A stretch of DNA of 33,793 bases from Bacteroidales bacterium (GCA_007135645.1 SLIL01000149.1:1-33793), one strand, 5' to 3'. Shown: positions 15,895 through 24,984, counted from the first letter of the stretch. Numbers and translations are program-made. Notes: generated by a model from the letters alone, not told the origin.

Positions 15895-18279
15895 TCAGGG
15901 CAGGTAGCTTGCTGTTTCAAACTCCTTGCGGATAAAATAAACCTGTCCATTACTGTCAATTCCTTCCAGTAACACCGTGATAAAAGGCGGCATTTCCTCA
16001 ATGGGCAGGCGTAATACGGCCTTGCCTTCGTTGTTGGGTCTGAGGTATGGTCTCCAGAAAATGGTTTGTTTGTAATTCTCATCAGCAAAAAACAATTCTC
16101 TTAAACGTGCATCTTCGCTGGAAAAACTTCTGGGGACATAGTAACCATCAAGCACATAGTTGAAAATGATGCGCTCCGGGTTCTGTCCTCGTCTGGTGTA
16201 GGCTATCAGTGCTCCATTGGCCCCTCTCAAACCAAAAATTGCTGCACTGGAGCCTTTGTAAACCTCAATATGGGAGATCTCAATTGGCGGCATTTGAAGA
16301 AACTGCCTGCTGTTGTATTGAATGCCATCTACCATGATCAGGGGTTGATTGGTATAAAACACACTGCTTTTTCCCCTTATGATGATGCTGTATCCTTCAA
16401 CCATTACCCCTGAAACATTCCGTATAATGATGTCTCTCATGGTTTTATGCCTTGCATCCTCGGGCCTTAAGTAAATAGTTTGATCGGGGTTGCCATAACC
16501 TGGCGATTTAGTCTCATCATGAAGTTGAATAAAACGGTCTGACTTTGGGGATCTTGTAGATCTGCGAAACCTCCAGCCTGCAGTACCTCTCTGTACCATT
16601 CTTCGCGACTCAAAATCCAGGTTACTGGATTCTTCATCAAAATGACCCGGGAACATTTCTATGTGCTCGGGAGTGCTACCCTGCAGACCCACCAGGGTAA
16701 TGCGGGCGTCGTATTCACCAAACTCCTCCAGACCGTCAAAACTGAAATTTCCTTCCTCATCAGTATAAGTGATCTTGGTTCTTGATTCTTCTCCCCACAT
16801 GAGGGTAACTTCAAAATTGGTTCGTCCGATTTTCCTGGAATGTTCGGTAGGTTTAATGTTTCCGTAAACGGAAAATCCCGGATCTTTTTCAAATTTAAGT
16901 TCTTCTTTCTCAGCAAATTCCAACAGCTCCTGCCAGCTATGTCTTGTCCAGGAAGTTGCCATCATAAGCAGATCAGCATAATCAATGGCCATATTGCCTT
17001 GAATGTATTCAGCAGGATTCTGAATAGGGTGGACTATATCTGAAGAAAGATAAATATTGCTGAGAATGTTTTGCCTGTTAAGGATACCTCCTCTGTGAGA
17101 GGCTGTTACAGAAACAGAATAAGCCGCAGTATCTTTTACAAATTCGGACAGCCTGATTTGCAGATCATAGAAATCTTCAGAATATCTTTTAAGGCTGATC
17201 TCTGATTCTGGCCGCTTTTGTGGTGCAACAAAAAACAATCTTTCTGACAGAACACCTGCATTGCCTGAAAACAGCGTTGCAACATGTACACCTGGGTTTA
17301 GATCGCTTTTTGATATATCCAGAATGTAAGGATAGCTGGTGTTAGTAAGCTGTACCATTTCAGTGATCGCACCGCGGCGATGTATAACAAGGTAAGGGTG
17401 GCCGTTTTCGCCTTGTTGGTTTTGAAGGATAGGGGATCTGTTGATTTTTACACTTACTCTTTCTGCATAATTATCAACCCTTAAGTTGAACTCTTCTGTT
17501 CTTACATTTCGCATATTAAAGTTCCTGGAGCGGCCGGTGGGAAATTTAACTGAGATAACATAACCCTGATCTGGTTCGGGGATGAACGTAAACACCCCTT
17601 TGCCATTAAAAAGGGATTCAAAACTTACAATATGGTTTCCCTGCGAATCCTTTAGTTCTCCTTGAATGTTTATGCCCTTACCTAATCTGTTGCTGGCAAA
17701 AAAAGCAACGCGATTTTCAATTCCGGGACTTAATGATCCCCCCTCAGGGAAAAATTGAAATTCATATTGTTCTTCTCTGCGTTCCAGTTCTTTGTTGACT
17801 CGCCTGTTGTTACGTGCTTCGCTTCTCCCAATCAATTTCTTTTCAATGGGGTTGTGGATAAAGATCTGTCGTTCAAAAATGAAATCTTCACTAAAATTGA
17901 GCATCCAGTTGGTGTAGGCTCTTAAAAGGTAATTTCCTGAAATTACCGAGTCATTCAGTTGCAGGTCGCCGTGGGCGTATCCTTGCTCAACAAAGAGGGT
18001 TTTTCGTGATAAAAGCTGATGATCTGAGCTGATGATTTCCACATAAAGCGTGTTTTCAAGCGTATCAGGCTTATGGTCTTGTGCAGAAATTACATAAGCC
18101 TTGTACCAAATCCTGTCACCGGCATAGTATTCGTCTTTGTCAAGATGGAGGTAGACTTTTTGTCTGGGCTTGATATTATCCAATGCAGCAACAAATCTGG
18201 ACAAGCCATTATTATTTCCCCCAATACACAATACCGGGAGGAGGAGGAAAAACGTGATTTGGATGATTAATTTATTCAT
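15895..18279 (-). CDS. Barrel-less TonB-plug-domain surface protein with MG2-like domains
   Basis: A 794-residue exported protein. A signal peptide (residues 1-20, possibly ending at Cys18) is followed by an MG2-like beta domain (PRQKVYLHLDKDEYYAGD, about 38-145). Further beta-rich segments follow, then a carboxypeptidase-regulatory-like segment (about 468-530, GNFSFDGL) and a TonB plug domain (about 600-700, with LIMVDGIQY and IEVYKGSSAAIFGLRGANGA). The outer-membrane beta-barrel that follows the plug in SusC-type receptors is missing. This arrangement is a recurring Bacteroidota family rather than a truncation. It may assist another receptor or act in surface-protein assembly; the function is unknown. 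No clean promoter was found in the 464 bases upstream. Confidence 0.85.
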   Translation of the reverse strand: MNKLIIQITFFLLLPVLCIGGNNNGLSRFVAALDNIKPRQKVYLHLDKDEYYAGDRIWYKAYVISAQDHKPDTLENTLYVEIISSDHQLLSRKTLFVEQGYAHGDLQLNDSVISGNYLLRAYTNWMLNFSEDFIFERQIFIHNPIEKKLIGRSEARNNRRVNKELERREEQYEFQFFPEGGSLSPGIENRVAFFASNRLGKGINIQGELKDSQGNHIVSFESLFNGKGVFTFIPEPDQGYVISVKFPTGRSRNFNMRNVRTEEFNLRVDNYAERVSVKINRSPILQNQQGENGHPYLVIHRRGAITEMVQLTNTSYPYILDISKSDLNPGVHVATLFSGNAGVLSERLFFVAPQKRPESEISLKRYSEDFYDLQIRLSEFVKDTAAYSVSVTASHRGGILNRQNILSNIYLSSDIVHPIQNPAEYIQGNMAIDYADLLMMATSWTRHSWQELLEFAEKEELKFEKDPGFSVYGNIKPTEHSRKIGRTNFEVTLMWGEESRTKITYTDEEGNFSFDGLEEFGEYDARITLVGLQGSTPEHIEMFPGHFDEESSNLDFESRRMVQRGTAGWRFRRSTRSPKSDRFIQLHDETKSPGYGNPDQTIYLRPEDARHKTMRDIIIRNVSGVMVEGYSIIIRGKSSVFYTNQPLIMVDGIQYNSRQFLQMPPIEISHIEVYKGSSAAIFGLRGANGALIAYTRRGQNPERIIFNYVLDGYYVPRSFSSEDARLRELFFADENYKQTIFWRPYLRPNNEGKAVLRLPIEEMPPFITVLLEGIDSNGQVYFIRKEFETASYLP

Positions 18280-18463
18280 TTTACAGGCTCTTTAAAACAG
18301 CTCAGAATCAAAATCCTGTTATTGCGGCAGGAAATGGTGATCTTTCAGAAAACAGCTCTGCCGGAAATCCGATTCAGTTATGCGCTGTATGTGTGTGTTA
18401 TGTTTGGTTTTATGGCTTCAGTTTAAACACATTAAAAATACGAAAACTACACCTTACATTCTA

Positions 18464-18520
18464 ACGGTTTTCCATTTTTAACGTTCATATATGGAGTTTC
18501 AAAATCTTCGTTAAAACCGT
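18464..18520. repeat. Interrupted inverted repeat in the divergent region
   Basis: ACGGTTTT (18464-18471) pairs with AAAACCGT (18513-18520), and inside it AACG (18480-18483) pairs with CGTT (18509-18512). This gives a 12-bp stem with an 8-base bulge on one arm and a 25-base loop. It could be an RNA fold or a regulator site. Confidence 0.4.
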
Positions 18521-18652
18521 ATTCGTAAAATCAGATATCTCAACTGTAAAACGTTGTCAGATGAGCAGTGTTCAGTGTAAAAAAAATATTTGATCCAATT
18601 CTTCTTAAGACCATTTTTTTGCATTTTGCTTAGCCTGCCATCAAACATAAAG

Positions 18653-18683
18653 TTGTGAATTTCTTTTGGTTTGGCTATTTTTG
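18653..18683 (+). promoter_or_regulatory. Promoter of the methyltransferase operon
   Basis: TTG (18653-18655) is followed after 20 bases by TATTTTTG (18676-18683), matching the Bacteroidota consensus. Transcription would start near 18690, leaving a leader of about 55 bases. Confidence 0.7.
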
Positions 18684-18743
18684 TTCAAGTTCCTGCATTA
18701 AACAGGATAGATATGGTAATAACAGGTTTTAAAAACAAAAGCT

Positions 18744-19457
18744 ATGATGATTAAACCGGTTTTATTAAAAGTCAGTTTGGTGCTGAGTTTTGTGCTGCTC
18801 TTAAATGTCTATTATGCATTCCCGCAGGATTATGAGAGGCAAAGGCAACATATGGTTGATGCCCAGATCAGAGGGAGAGGGATCAATGACCGGGCAACCC
18901 TAAGGGCCATGAGAGCTGTGCCTCGCCACCTTTACGTACCTGCTGATCAGAGAGCCTTTGCTTATAGTGACAGACCGCTACCCATTGGATATGGCCAAAC
19001 CATCTCTCAGCCTTACATCGTGGCATATATGACCGAAATCATCAAACCCAGGAAAGATTTCAAAGTGCTTGAAATTGGAACAGGATCCGGATACCAGGCT
19101 GCCATTCTGGCTGAAATCGTTGACCATGTATATACCATTGAAATAGTTGAACCCCTGGGCAAAACAGCAGGTGAACTGCTTATGCGAAAGTATGATAACG
19201 TAAGTGTGAAAATTGCTGATGGTTACTATGGCTGGGAAGAGCATGCCCCATTTGATGCAATCGTGGTTACTGCTGCTGCTGAGCATATTCCACCCCCATT
19301 GATTGAACAGCTTAAAGACGGTGGGCGAATGATCATTCCGGTAGGCTCCCCATTCAGGGTGCAACAATTGATGCTGATAGAAAAGAAAGGAGAGAGTATT
19401 ACCTCCAGAAGTCTTATGCCTGTAAGATTTGTACCGTTTACGTCTGCTGATAATTAG
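18744..19457 (+). CDS. Protein-L-isoaspartate O-methyltransferase-like protein with signal peptide
   Basis: A 237-residue PIMT-family enzyme. PIMT repairs isoaspartyl damage in proteins using S-adenosylmethionine. MVDAQIRGRGI, AMRAVPRHLYVP, PLPIGYGQTISQPYIVAYMT and the SAM loop VLEIGTGSGYQAAILAE are all present, followed by DAIVVTAAAEHIPPPLIEQL. An N-terminal hydrophobic stretch (KVSLVLSFVLLLNVYYAF, about 9-26) precedes the domain and reads as a signal peptide or membrane anchor. Cytoplasmic PIMTs have no such segment, so export is the oddity: SAM is not known to be available in the periplasm. An anchor facing the cytoplasm is the alternative. It is the first gene of a three-gene operon, nine bases before the next. 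The fold assignment is firm; its location is not. Confidence 0.88.
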   Translation: MMIKPVLLKVSLVLSFVLLLNVYYAFPQDYERQRQHMVDAQIRGRGINDRATLRAMRAVPRHLYVPADQRAFAYSDRPLPIGYGQTISQPYIVAYMTEIIKPRKDFKVLEIGTGSGYQAAILAEIVDHVYTIEIVEPLGKTAGELLMRKYDNVSVKIADGYYGWEEHAPFDAIVVTAAAEHIPPPLIEQLKDGGRMIIPVGSPFRVQQLMLIEKKGESITSRSLMPVRFVPFTSADN

Positions 19458-19466
19458 GAGCCATCT

Positions 19467-21881
19467 ATGCTTAATAAAGCTGTTTCAGCATTCAAAAGCC
19501 AAAGGCTTATCATTGCACTGGGAATTTTTTCAGCTTCCATTATTGCTTTCCAGCTTATCCTGATGCAACTGATCTCCTTTATGCAGTGGTATCATTTTGC
19601 CTATATGATCATTTCCATTGCGATGCTGGGTTTCGGTGCAGCCGGTACTGCTCTGGCCCTTTACAGGATGCAACTGCTGCGTGCTTCATCATGGTTGGTA
19701 CCTCTGCTTATGAGTACATCAGGTATGTTTATGCTGATCTCCTTTTATCTGGCACGCCTTCCTTTTTTTCAGTTTGATGTGTATGTGCTTTTTGTTGAAA
19801 GAAAGCAGTTTTTAATATTGGCTGCCAACTACCTTATCTTTTTTATCCCCTTTTTACTGGGTGCACTGGCCATTGGTGTTTTACTTACCAAACATTCAGA
19901 TGAAATCGGCAAATATTACTTTTCCAACCTCCTGGGCTCCGGTGCGGGGGGTGGCATCGTTGTGATTATCCTGAACCGGTTCTTTGCCATAGATGCCCTG
20001 CCCCTTGCCGCGATTATTGCATTATCTGCTGCTGTAATATGTTTTGAAAGGCAGCAAATGAAAAAGTTGCAGCTTTCAGCACTTGTGGCTGGCCTGGTTC
20101 TGGTGATCATTGGGTTTGTTAACCCCGGGCAGATGCCCATGTCTCAGTACAAAGCCTTGTCAAGAACCATGCTGCTTCCTGAGGCAGAGATCATACTCAG
20201 TAAACCTGATATTCATGGCCGGATAGATGTCGTTCAGTCTCCTGCTTTGAGGTATGCCCCATCTCTCAGTTTTGGTTTTATTGGTGATGTTCCGGTAAAA
20301 AAGAATGTCTTTTCCAATGGTGAGTTTTATGGGGTGGTACCTCGTTTTATGCCCAATGAAACCAATATCCATACCTACACCACCGAAAACCTTGCCTATA
20401 TTACCGGAAAAAGAAATAATGTATTGCTGCCTGATGCCGCTACCGGGCCGGCAATTGCCCATGCACTTTACAATGGGGCACAAAATGTTCATGCCATCAT
20501 TGAAGTAAAGGCGGTAAAAGAACTTATGAAAAATGAACTTGCCGAAAACTCCTCACTGCTTTTTCATGATGACCGTGTGCAGGTTTTTTTTCAGGATAGC
20601 AGGCAGTTTCTGTTTGCACAAAAGGGTATTGTTTATGATGCCATAATTTTGCCACGCATGGAAAGTTTTGGCGGTTCCACCGGACTGAATGCCATTACAG
20701 AAAACTACACCCTTACAGTGGAGGCCTTTGAGCAAATGTGGGATAAACTTTCTGATAACGGGGTTATCAGCATTACGTCCTGGATGGATTATCCTCCGCG
20801 CACCACTTATAAAATTGCTGCAACACTTGTGCACACCCTGCGCAACAAGGGGATTGATAATCCTGTTGATCACCTGGCGGCAATCAGAAGCTGGGGCACC
20901 ATAACCTTTATGATCTCCAGGCAACCGATGCAGGACGAAACCATAGAGAAAATCAGGGAATTTTGCAGCAGGATGCTTTTCGATCCTGTTTTATTGCCTG
21001 GGATCAAAGCAGAAGAAAGAGAGGTGTACAACTTCCTGGAATTTGATGATTTTTTTAATCACCTCGATGAGATTGTAAATGTTGAACACCCTGAAATATT
21101 TGACCGGTATCCATTTTTTATTGAACCGGCAACTGATGATAAGCCTTACTTTAACAGGTTTTTTAAACCACTACGTTTTAAAGAAATTGCAGAAAAGGTG
21201 GGCTCAGATGATTTGCCATTTCTTGAGCTGGGATATCTGATTGTCTGGATCACATTGATCCAGGGGGCACTGCTGGCAATTGTACTGATCATCCTTCCTC
21301 TTTTGCGATTAAAAAGCCTGAGCAAGGGAAAGATCTATACCATCATTTATTTTGGTTGCCTGGGGTTGGGGTATATGTTCGTTGAAATTATATTTATTCA
21401 GCGATTTATCCTGTTTTTTGGTCATCCTTTGTATGCGGTATCGGCTGTTATCAGTACCATGATGGTTGCCAGTGGAGCAGGCAGCCTGTTGTCGGGGCGG
21501 ATAAAAAACTCTGTGTGGCTGGCCCGGTCCTCAACACTGCTCATAACCCTTTTAATTCTGGTTTACTCTTTGCTGATGACACCTTTGTTGATAAGTACTA
21601 TTAATCTGCCGGTTTTTATGAAAGTTGTTTTTGCGTTTATACTGATCTCTTTGCCGGCATTTTTCATGGGAATGCCTTTCCCGGGTGGGATACGTTTGCT
21701 GGATCAGGGGCGAAAGGATCAGATCCCCTGGGCATGGGGAATTAACGGTTGTATGTCTGTGATTGCCACGGCCCTTGCTACACTCATTTCTGTTGAGGCA
21801 GGTTTCAGGGTTGTAATGGTTTTTGCGTTGCTGTTTTATTTTGTCGCATTTCTTGTGGCCAGATTATTAGCTTCACGATGA
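19467..21881 (+). CDS. Membrane-embedded spermidine-synthase-like protein
   Basis: An 804-residue protein. Several N-terminal membrane segments (about 15-36, 42-66, 78-97, 117-140, 156-170, 178-192, 204-217) precede a soluble spermidine-synthase-like domain (about 245-560). Further membrane segments lie between about 588 and 800. The glycine-rich SAM loop expected at about 318-330 reads VLLPDAATGPAIA, so the usual GxGxG is lost. The acidic residue after strand 2 (Glu346) is retained, and a possible later acidic residue is Asp377 in FFQDSRQFL. The true enzymatic activity is therefore uncertain; it may bind a nucleotide or amine, or act as a transporter. It is nine bases behind the PIMT-like gene and in the same operon. 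Confidence 0.75.
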   Translation: MLNKAVSAFKSQRLIIALGIFSASIIAFQLILMQLISFMQWYHFAYMIISIAMLGFGAAGTALALYRMQLLRASSWLVPLLMSTSGMFMLISFYLARLPFFQFDVYVLFVERKQFLILAANYLIFFIPFLLGALAIGVLLTKHSDEIGKYYFSNLLGSGAGGGIVVIILNRFFAIDALPLAAIIALSAAVICFERQQMKKLQLSALVAGLVLVIIGFVNPGQMPMSQYKALSRTMLLPEAEIILSKPDIHGRIDVVQSPALRYAPSLSFGFIGDVPVKKNVFSNGEFYGVVPRFMPNETNIHTYTTENLAYITGKRNNVLLPDAATGPAIAHALYNGAQNVHAIIEVKAVKELMKNELAENSSLLFHDDRVQVFFQDSRQFLFAQKGIVYDAIILPRMESFGGSTGLNAITENYTLTVEAFEQMWDKLSDNGVISITSWMDYPPRTTYKIAATLVHTLRNKGIDNPVDHLAAIRSWGTITFMISRQPMQDETIEKIREFCSRMLFDPVLLPGIKAEEREVYNFLEFDDFFNHLDEIVNVEHPEIFDRYPFFIEPATDDKPYFNRFFKPLRFKEIAEKVGSDDLPFLELGYLIVWITLIQGALLAIVLIILPLLRLKSLSKGKIYTIIYFGCLGLGYMFVEIIFIQRFILFFGHPLYAVSAVISTMMVASGAGSLLSGRIKNSVWLARSSTLLITLLILVYSLLMTPLLISTINLPVFMKVVFAFILISLPAFFMGMPFPGGIRLLDQGRKDQIPWAWGINGCMSVIATALATLISVEAGFRVVMVFALLFYFVAFLVARLLASR

Positions 21882-21930
21882 TTGGCTGAAAGTGGAAAGT
21901 GATTCAGGGTTATAAAAAAAGATAAATAAC

Positions 21931-22731
21931 ATGGTAGAAAGATATATTGATAGTCTGGGCAATCCCCTGATAAAAAAAGTAGTAAAATACCAGCAGAAAG
22001 CATCGGAAAGAAAAAAGGATGGCTTATTTGTAATTGAGGGGGTACGGGAGGTATCACTGGCATTGCAATCGGGAGTTGAAATCACATCTTTGTTTGTATG
22101 TAATGAATATTTCAAGGAAAGTAAAGAATATCCCGTAAACATAGGCAGAGCAAAAGAGCTGATAAGCGTATCGGTTTCGGTATACGATAAAATGGCCTAT
22201 CGTGCAGGTGCTGAAGGAATACTGGCCATTGCAAGGCAGTTTGATACATCGCTTGATCGGTTGCAACTCTCTCCTATGCCTCTGCTGGTAGTTATTGAAG
22301 CAGTGGAAAAACCAGGTAATCTTGGGGCCATATTAAGAACCGCCGATGCAGCCGGAGTGGATGGGCTGATCATTTGCGATCAACACACCGATATCTTTAA
22401 TCCAAATGCCATACGATCAGGTCTGGGGTGTGTTTTTTCAGTTAAAGTAGCAGTGTGCAGTCGCGAGGAGTTTTTTAAATGGTCATTGCAACAGGGCATT
22501 TCAACCATGATTGCTTCGGTACAGGCAACAATGCCTTATTACGATGCCTCCTATACCAAACCGGTGGCACTGGCTTTTGGCACTGAGGCCAACGGACTTT
22601 CACCCCAGTGGTATGAGTTTTCGCGTGAACAATTAAAGATCCCCATGGCAGGTCAGATTGATTCCCTTAATGTGTCTGTTTCTGCTGCAATACTGATTTT
22701 TGAAGCCGTAAGACAACGTAGCAAGATGTAA
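21931..22731 (+). CDS. TrmH-family (SpoU) RNA 2'-O-methyltransferase
   Basis: A 266-residue SPOUT enzyme that methylates ribose 2'-OH in rRNA or tRNA with SAM. The N-terminal RNA-binding part (KKDGLFVIEGVREVSLAL) precedes three SPOUT motifs: KPGNLGAILRTADAAGVDG (motif 1), AFGTEANGLS (motif 2) and IPMAGQIDSLNVSVSAAIL (motif 3), which build the knotted cofactor site. The target nucleotide cannot be told from sequence; TrmH, RlmB and TsnR relatives share these motifs. It is the last gene of the plus-strand operon, 49 bases after the membrane protein, and converges on proline dehydrogenase with no visible terminator in the 33-base gap. Confidence 0.93.
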   Translation: MVERYIDSLGNPLIKKVVKYQQKASERKKDGLFVIEGVREVSLALQSGVEITSLFVCNEYFKESKEYPVNIGRAKELISVSVSVYDKMAYRAGAEGILAIARQFDTSLDRLQLSPMPLLVVIEAVEKPGNLGAILRTADAAGVDGLIICDQHTDIFNPNAIRSGLGCVFSVKVAVCSREEFFKWSLQQGISTMIASVQATMPYYDASYTKPVALAFGTEANGLSPQWYEFSREQLKIPMAGQIDSLNVSVSAAILIFEAVRQRSKM

Positions 22732-22764
22732 AACTGTTTGTTGCTGGCTGATCTCGTAGCTTTG

Positions 22765-23952
22765 TTAGTTCTGGTTAGTGCTACTGCTTTCCTTTTTACG
22801 GCGCATTATTTCCTGCCGTATAAGGAAAAGCTCTCGTCCGGTCTGCCCGGCAACAGAAGTATTTTCCTGTGCACGCCTGATCAGGTAGGGCATTGCAAGC
22901 CGCAAAGGTCCATAGGGCACATACTTGCTCACATTAAAACCTTTATCGGCCATATTGTAGCTGATATGATCGCTCATTCCCATAAGTTGCGAAAAGAAAA
23001 CGGACGGATGATCATTTTCCAGCTCATTCAGATCCATTAAGAAAGCTGCCTCGCTGTTGCTAAGTTCGTTATGTGAGCCTATACAAACAGCCAGTTGATC
23101 AATATGGTCGATACAGAATCTTACCGCATCGTCAAATGCTGCATCGGTGGAAGTTTTATCCGGGTGAATAGGAGAGGCGTACCCCATTCGTGAAGCTCGT
23201 TTTCGCTCTTTTTCCATGTAAGCTCCGCGCACCAGCTTATATCCGGGCATAAACTTTTTTTGCCTGGCCAGGGCAGTGAGTTTTTTTAAGTAATAGAGCT
23301 TGTCGGTTCTGTATAACTGAAGAGTATGAAATACAACGGGCCTCTCCTTGTTGTATCGCTCCATAAGCTCCTCAGTGATTTCGTCAATAGCACTCTGGAT
23401 CCACGATTCTTCTGCATCAATCATTACCTGAACATTTAGTTCCAGGGCTTTTTGACAAATAAGGTCAGCTCTTTGTTTTACTCTTTCCAGTTCAAGACTT
23501 TCTGAAGCGGTAAGGGGATCCAGGGAGCCGACCTTTTCCAGCAATGCAAACCGGGCAATGCCAGTAAATTTAAAAACTGCGAACCCAATGTTTTTATTCT
23601 TGTGACCAAGTTCAATGGTAGCGATTATGCGCCGGGTAGCTTCGTCAAATTCCTTTTCTTTCTCTGCACCTTCTGCAGCATAGTCCAATACTGCCTTGAT
23701 GTTTTTTTTCCCCAGAGCATCAATGGTGCTCTGGCATTCATCCAGGGTTTCTCCCCCGCAAAAATGCTCAAAAACAGTATTGCGCAATGCCCAATGTAGT
23801 GGGAGCCTGAGTTTGTTTGCCAGTGTAAGAAGCCACGAGCCTAAGAGAACAAGAAACGGGTTTTTAACCAGCCAGAACATCCAGTAAGCCTTTCTCAGGC
23901 TTTTAGTTGATTTATCAGAAAAGGCAATTTTGGTATTATCGAATGACAGCAT
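22765..23952 (-). CDS. Proline dehydrogenase
   Basis: FAD enzyme oxidising proline to pyrroline-5-carboxylate, the first step of proline catabolism. The 395-residue single-domain form has the TIM-barrel signatures: IDAEESWIQSAIDEIT, the GYKLVRGAYMEKER block, and YLIRRAQENTSVAGQTGREL at the C-terminus, whose paired arginines bind proline's carboxylate. The P5C dehydrogenase domain of full PutA is absent, so a separate enzyme is expected elsewhere. The N-terminal MLSFDNTKIAFSDKSTKSLR is typical of Bacteroidota forms. It is the last gene of a minus-strand run with the stress proteins, 66 bases after the nearest one; whether it shares their transcript is unknown. Confidence 0.95.
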   Translation of the reverse strand: MLSFDNTKIAFSDKSTKSLRKAYWMFWLVKNPFLVLLGSWLLTLANKLRLPLHWALRNTVFEHFCGGETLDECQSTIDALGKKNIKAVLDYAAEGAEKEKEFDEATRRIIATIELGHKNKNIGFAVFKFTGIARFALLEKVGSLDPLTASESLELERVKQRADLICQKALELNVQVMIDAEESWIQSAIDEITEELMERYNKERPVVFHTLQLYRTDKLYYLKKLTALARQKKFMPGYKLVRGAYMEKERKRASRMGYASPIHPDKTSTDAAFDDAVRFCIDHIDQLAVCIGSHNELSNSEAAFLMDLNELENDHPSVFFSQLMGMSDHISYNMADKGFNVSKYVPYGPLRLAMPYLIRRAQENTSVAGQTGRELFLIRQEIMRRKKESSSTNQN

Positions 23953-24018
23953 GAATGAAAACAGTGGGTTTTGAGTGCTTTAACAGGTGTAGAAAGTAAT
24001 GTTCTGATAAAAGATTTT

Positions 24019-24900
24019 TTATGGTTTATCGATCAGGCCTAGGGGGTCAAAAAATGAACTCAGGAGAGAGTCGTCATCATCATCGTCATCATATTCGTTA
24101 CTGGGGATAACCGTGACAACAGGTATTTCGGCCTTATCAATGATCTGTTCAGCATCATTCCTGCCCAATACCTCGTTAAAACGGCCACTTCGTTCAGCTA
24201 CGATCATAATGAGGTCAGCATCGGTTTTTTCGGCATAGCTAATCACCTCATCATGCAGATCAGCACCAGGCTTAATGATCACTTCGGCTTTTGCCTTCAC
24301 TTCCGCCGCATCAAAGTAATCGATCAGTTTCTTTAAAAGAGCTTCTTTTTCCAGCTTGAATACGCTGCTTTTTGAACGGATAACTCCTATAACATGAATG
24401 GTTGAATCGAAGTACTTCGCAAATTTTATGGCTTTGTTTATTTTAAGGGTGCTTTCGTATGAAAAGTCAATGGGGACAATAATATTTCTGTAACCAACAT
24501 GATGATGCTTCTTTTTTACTACCATAACCGGGGTGGTGGAGCTGCAAATCACCTTATAGGCATAACTGCCTACAATGTGTTGTACCCCTTTCTTTCCATG
24601 AATACCCATTACAATAAACTCAGCACTGAGCTTACTGGCTGTGTTACTGATCTCATCGAAGATACTTCCTTCTGCAATACTTCCATTGATCTTTATTCCC
24701 GATTTCTCACTGTTGGTAAGTGCGATTTTCTCGATTTTTTTAATAGCCCGGTCTCTTTGGGCCTGGGTACTTTTTTTACCGACAACGTGTAGCATACAGA
24801 TCTTATGGTCAAATAATTTAGCAATCTCTATTGCATGATCAAGTGCACAGTCAGCTACAGGTGTAAAGTCGGTGGGTACCAGAATTGTATCTCTTTCCAT
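24019..24900 (-). CDS. Universal stress protein, tandem UspA domains, DPLG tail
   Basis: A 293-residue cytoplasmic protein with two Usp domains (about 1-130 and 137-265). The first begins ILVPTDFTPVADCALDHAIE and keeps a nucleotide-loop-like MGIHGKKGVQHIVGS. Its spacing is one residue shorter than the usual Gx2Gx9G(S/T). The second domain has lost the glycine loop. The C-terminal tail has seven consecutive aspartates and the motif DPLGLI, also found in the next Usp protein. Usp proteins help cells survive starvation or stress by unclear means. A minus-strand TATTTTTG at 24977-24984 is a possible -7 box. It is one of three Usp genes in a row. Confidence 0.92.
   Translation of the reverse strand: MERDTILVPTDFTPVADCALDHAIEIAKLFDHKICMLHVVGKKSTQAQRDRAIKKIEKIALTNSEKSGIKINGSIAEGSIFDEISNTASKLSAEFIVMGIHGKKGVQHIVGSYAYKVICSSTTPVMVVKKKHHHVGYRNIIVPIDFSYESTLKINKAIKFAKYFDSTIHVIGVIRSKSSVFKLEKEALLKKLIDYFDAAEVKAKAEVIIKPGADLHDEVISYAEKTDADLIMIVAERSGRFNEVLGRNDAEQIIDKAEIPVVTVIPSNEYDDDDDDDSLLSSFFDPLGLIDKP
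24070..24090 (-). repeat. Trinucleotide run encoding seven aspartates
   Basis: Seven GAT/GAC codons in a row. Triplet slippage would change the length without a frameshift. It lies just before the DPLG motif of the Usp tail. Confidence 0.7.
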
Positions 24901-24976
24901 AGATGAATGGTTTATTATTTAGTTTGATGTTCAAGTTATCAATCAATGTCAGCGAAATCTGTTTTACAAAGGATTA

Positions 24977-24984
24977 CAAAAATA
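24977..24984 (-). promoter_or_regulatory. Candidate -7 box for the first Usp gene
   Basis: The minus strand reads TATTTTTG. A TTG lies 17 bases upstream (25002-25004), slightly closer than usual. A second TAnnTTTG match, TACTTTTG, lies at 25009-25016. Confidence 0.4.

Larger units (their letters stand above)
18280..18743. other. 464-base divergent intergenic region
   Basis: The region lies between the TonB-plug gene and the exported methyltransferase gene. It holds the methyltransferase promoter (18653-18683), an interrupted inverted repeat (18464-18520) and a 6-bp inverted repeat (CGGCAG 18325-18330 with CTGCCG 18358-18363). A minus-strand TATGTTTG at 18642-18649 is a weak candidate for the TonB-plug gene but lies about 365 bases from its start. 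No small gene is supported. Confidence 0.5.

Noticed and set aside
18399-18406. Plus-strand TATGTTTG as a second promoter
   Set aside because: No -33 element at the right distance, and no gene starts within 330 bases downstream.
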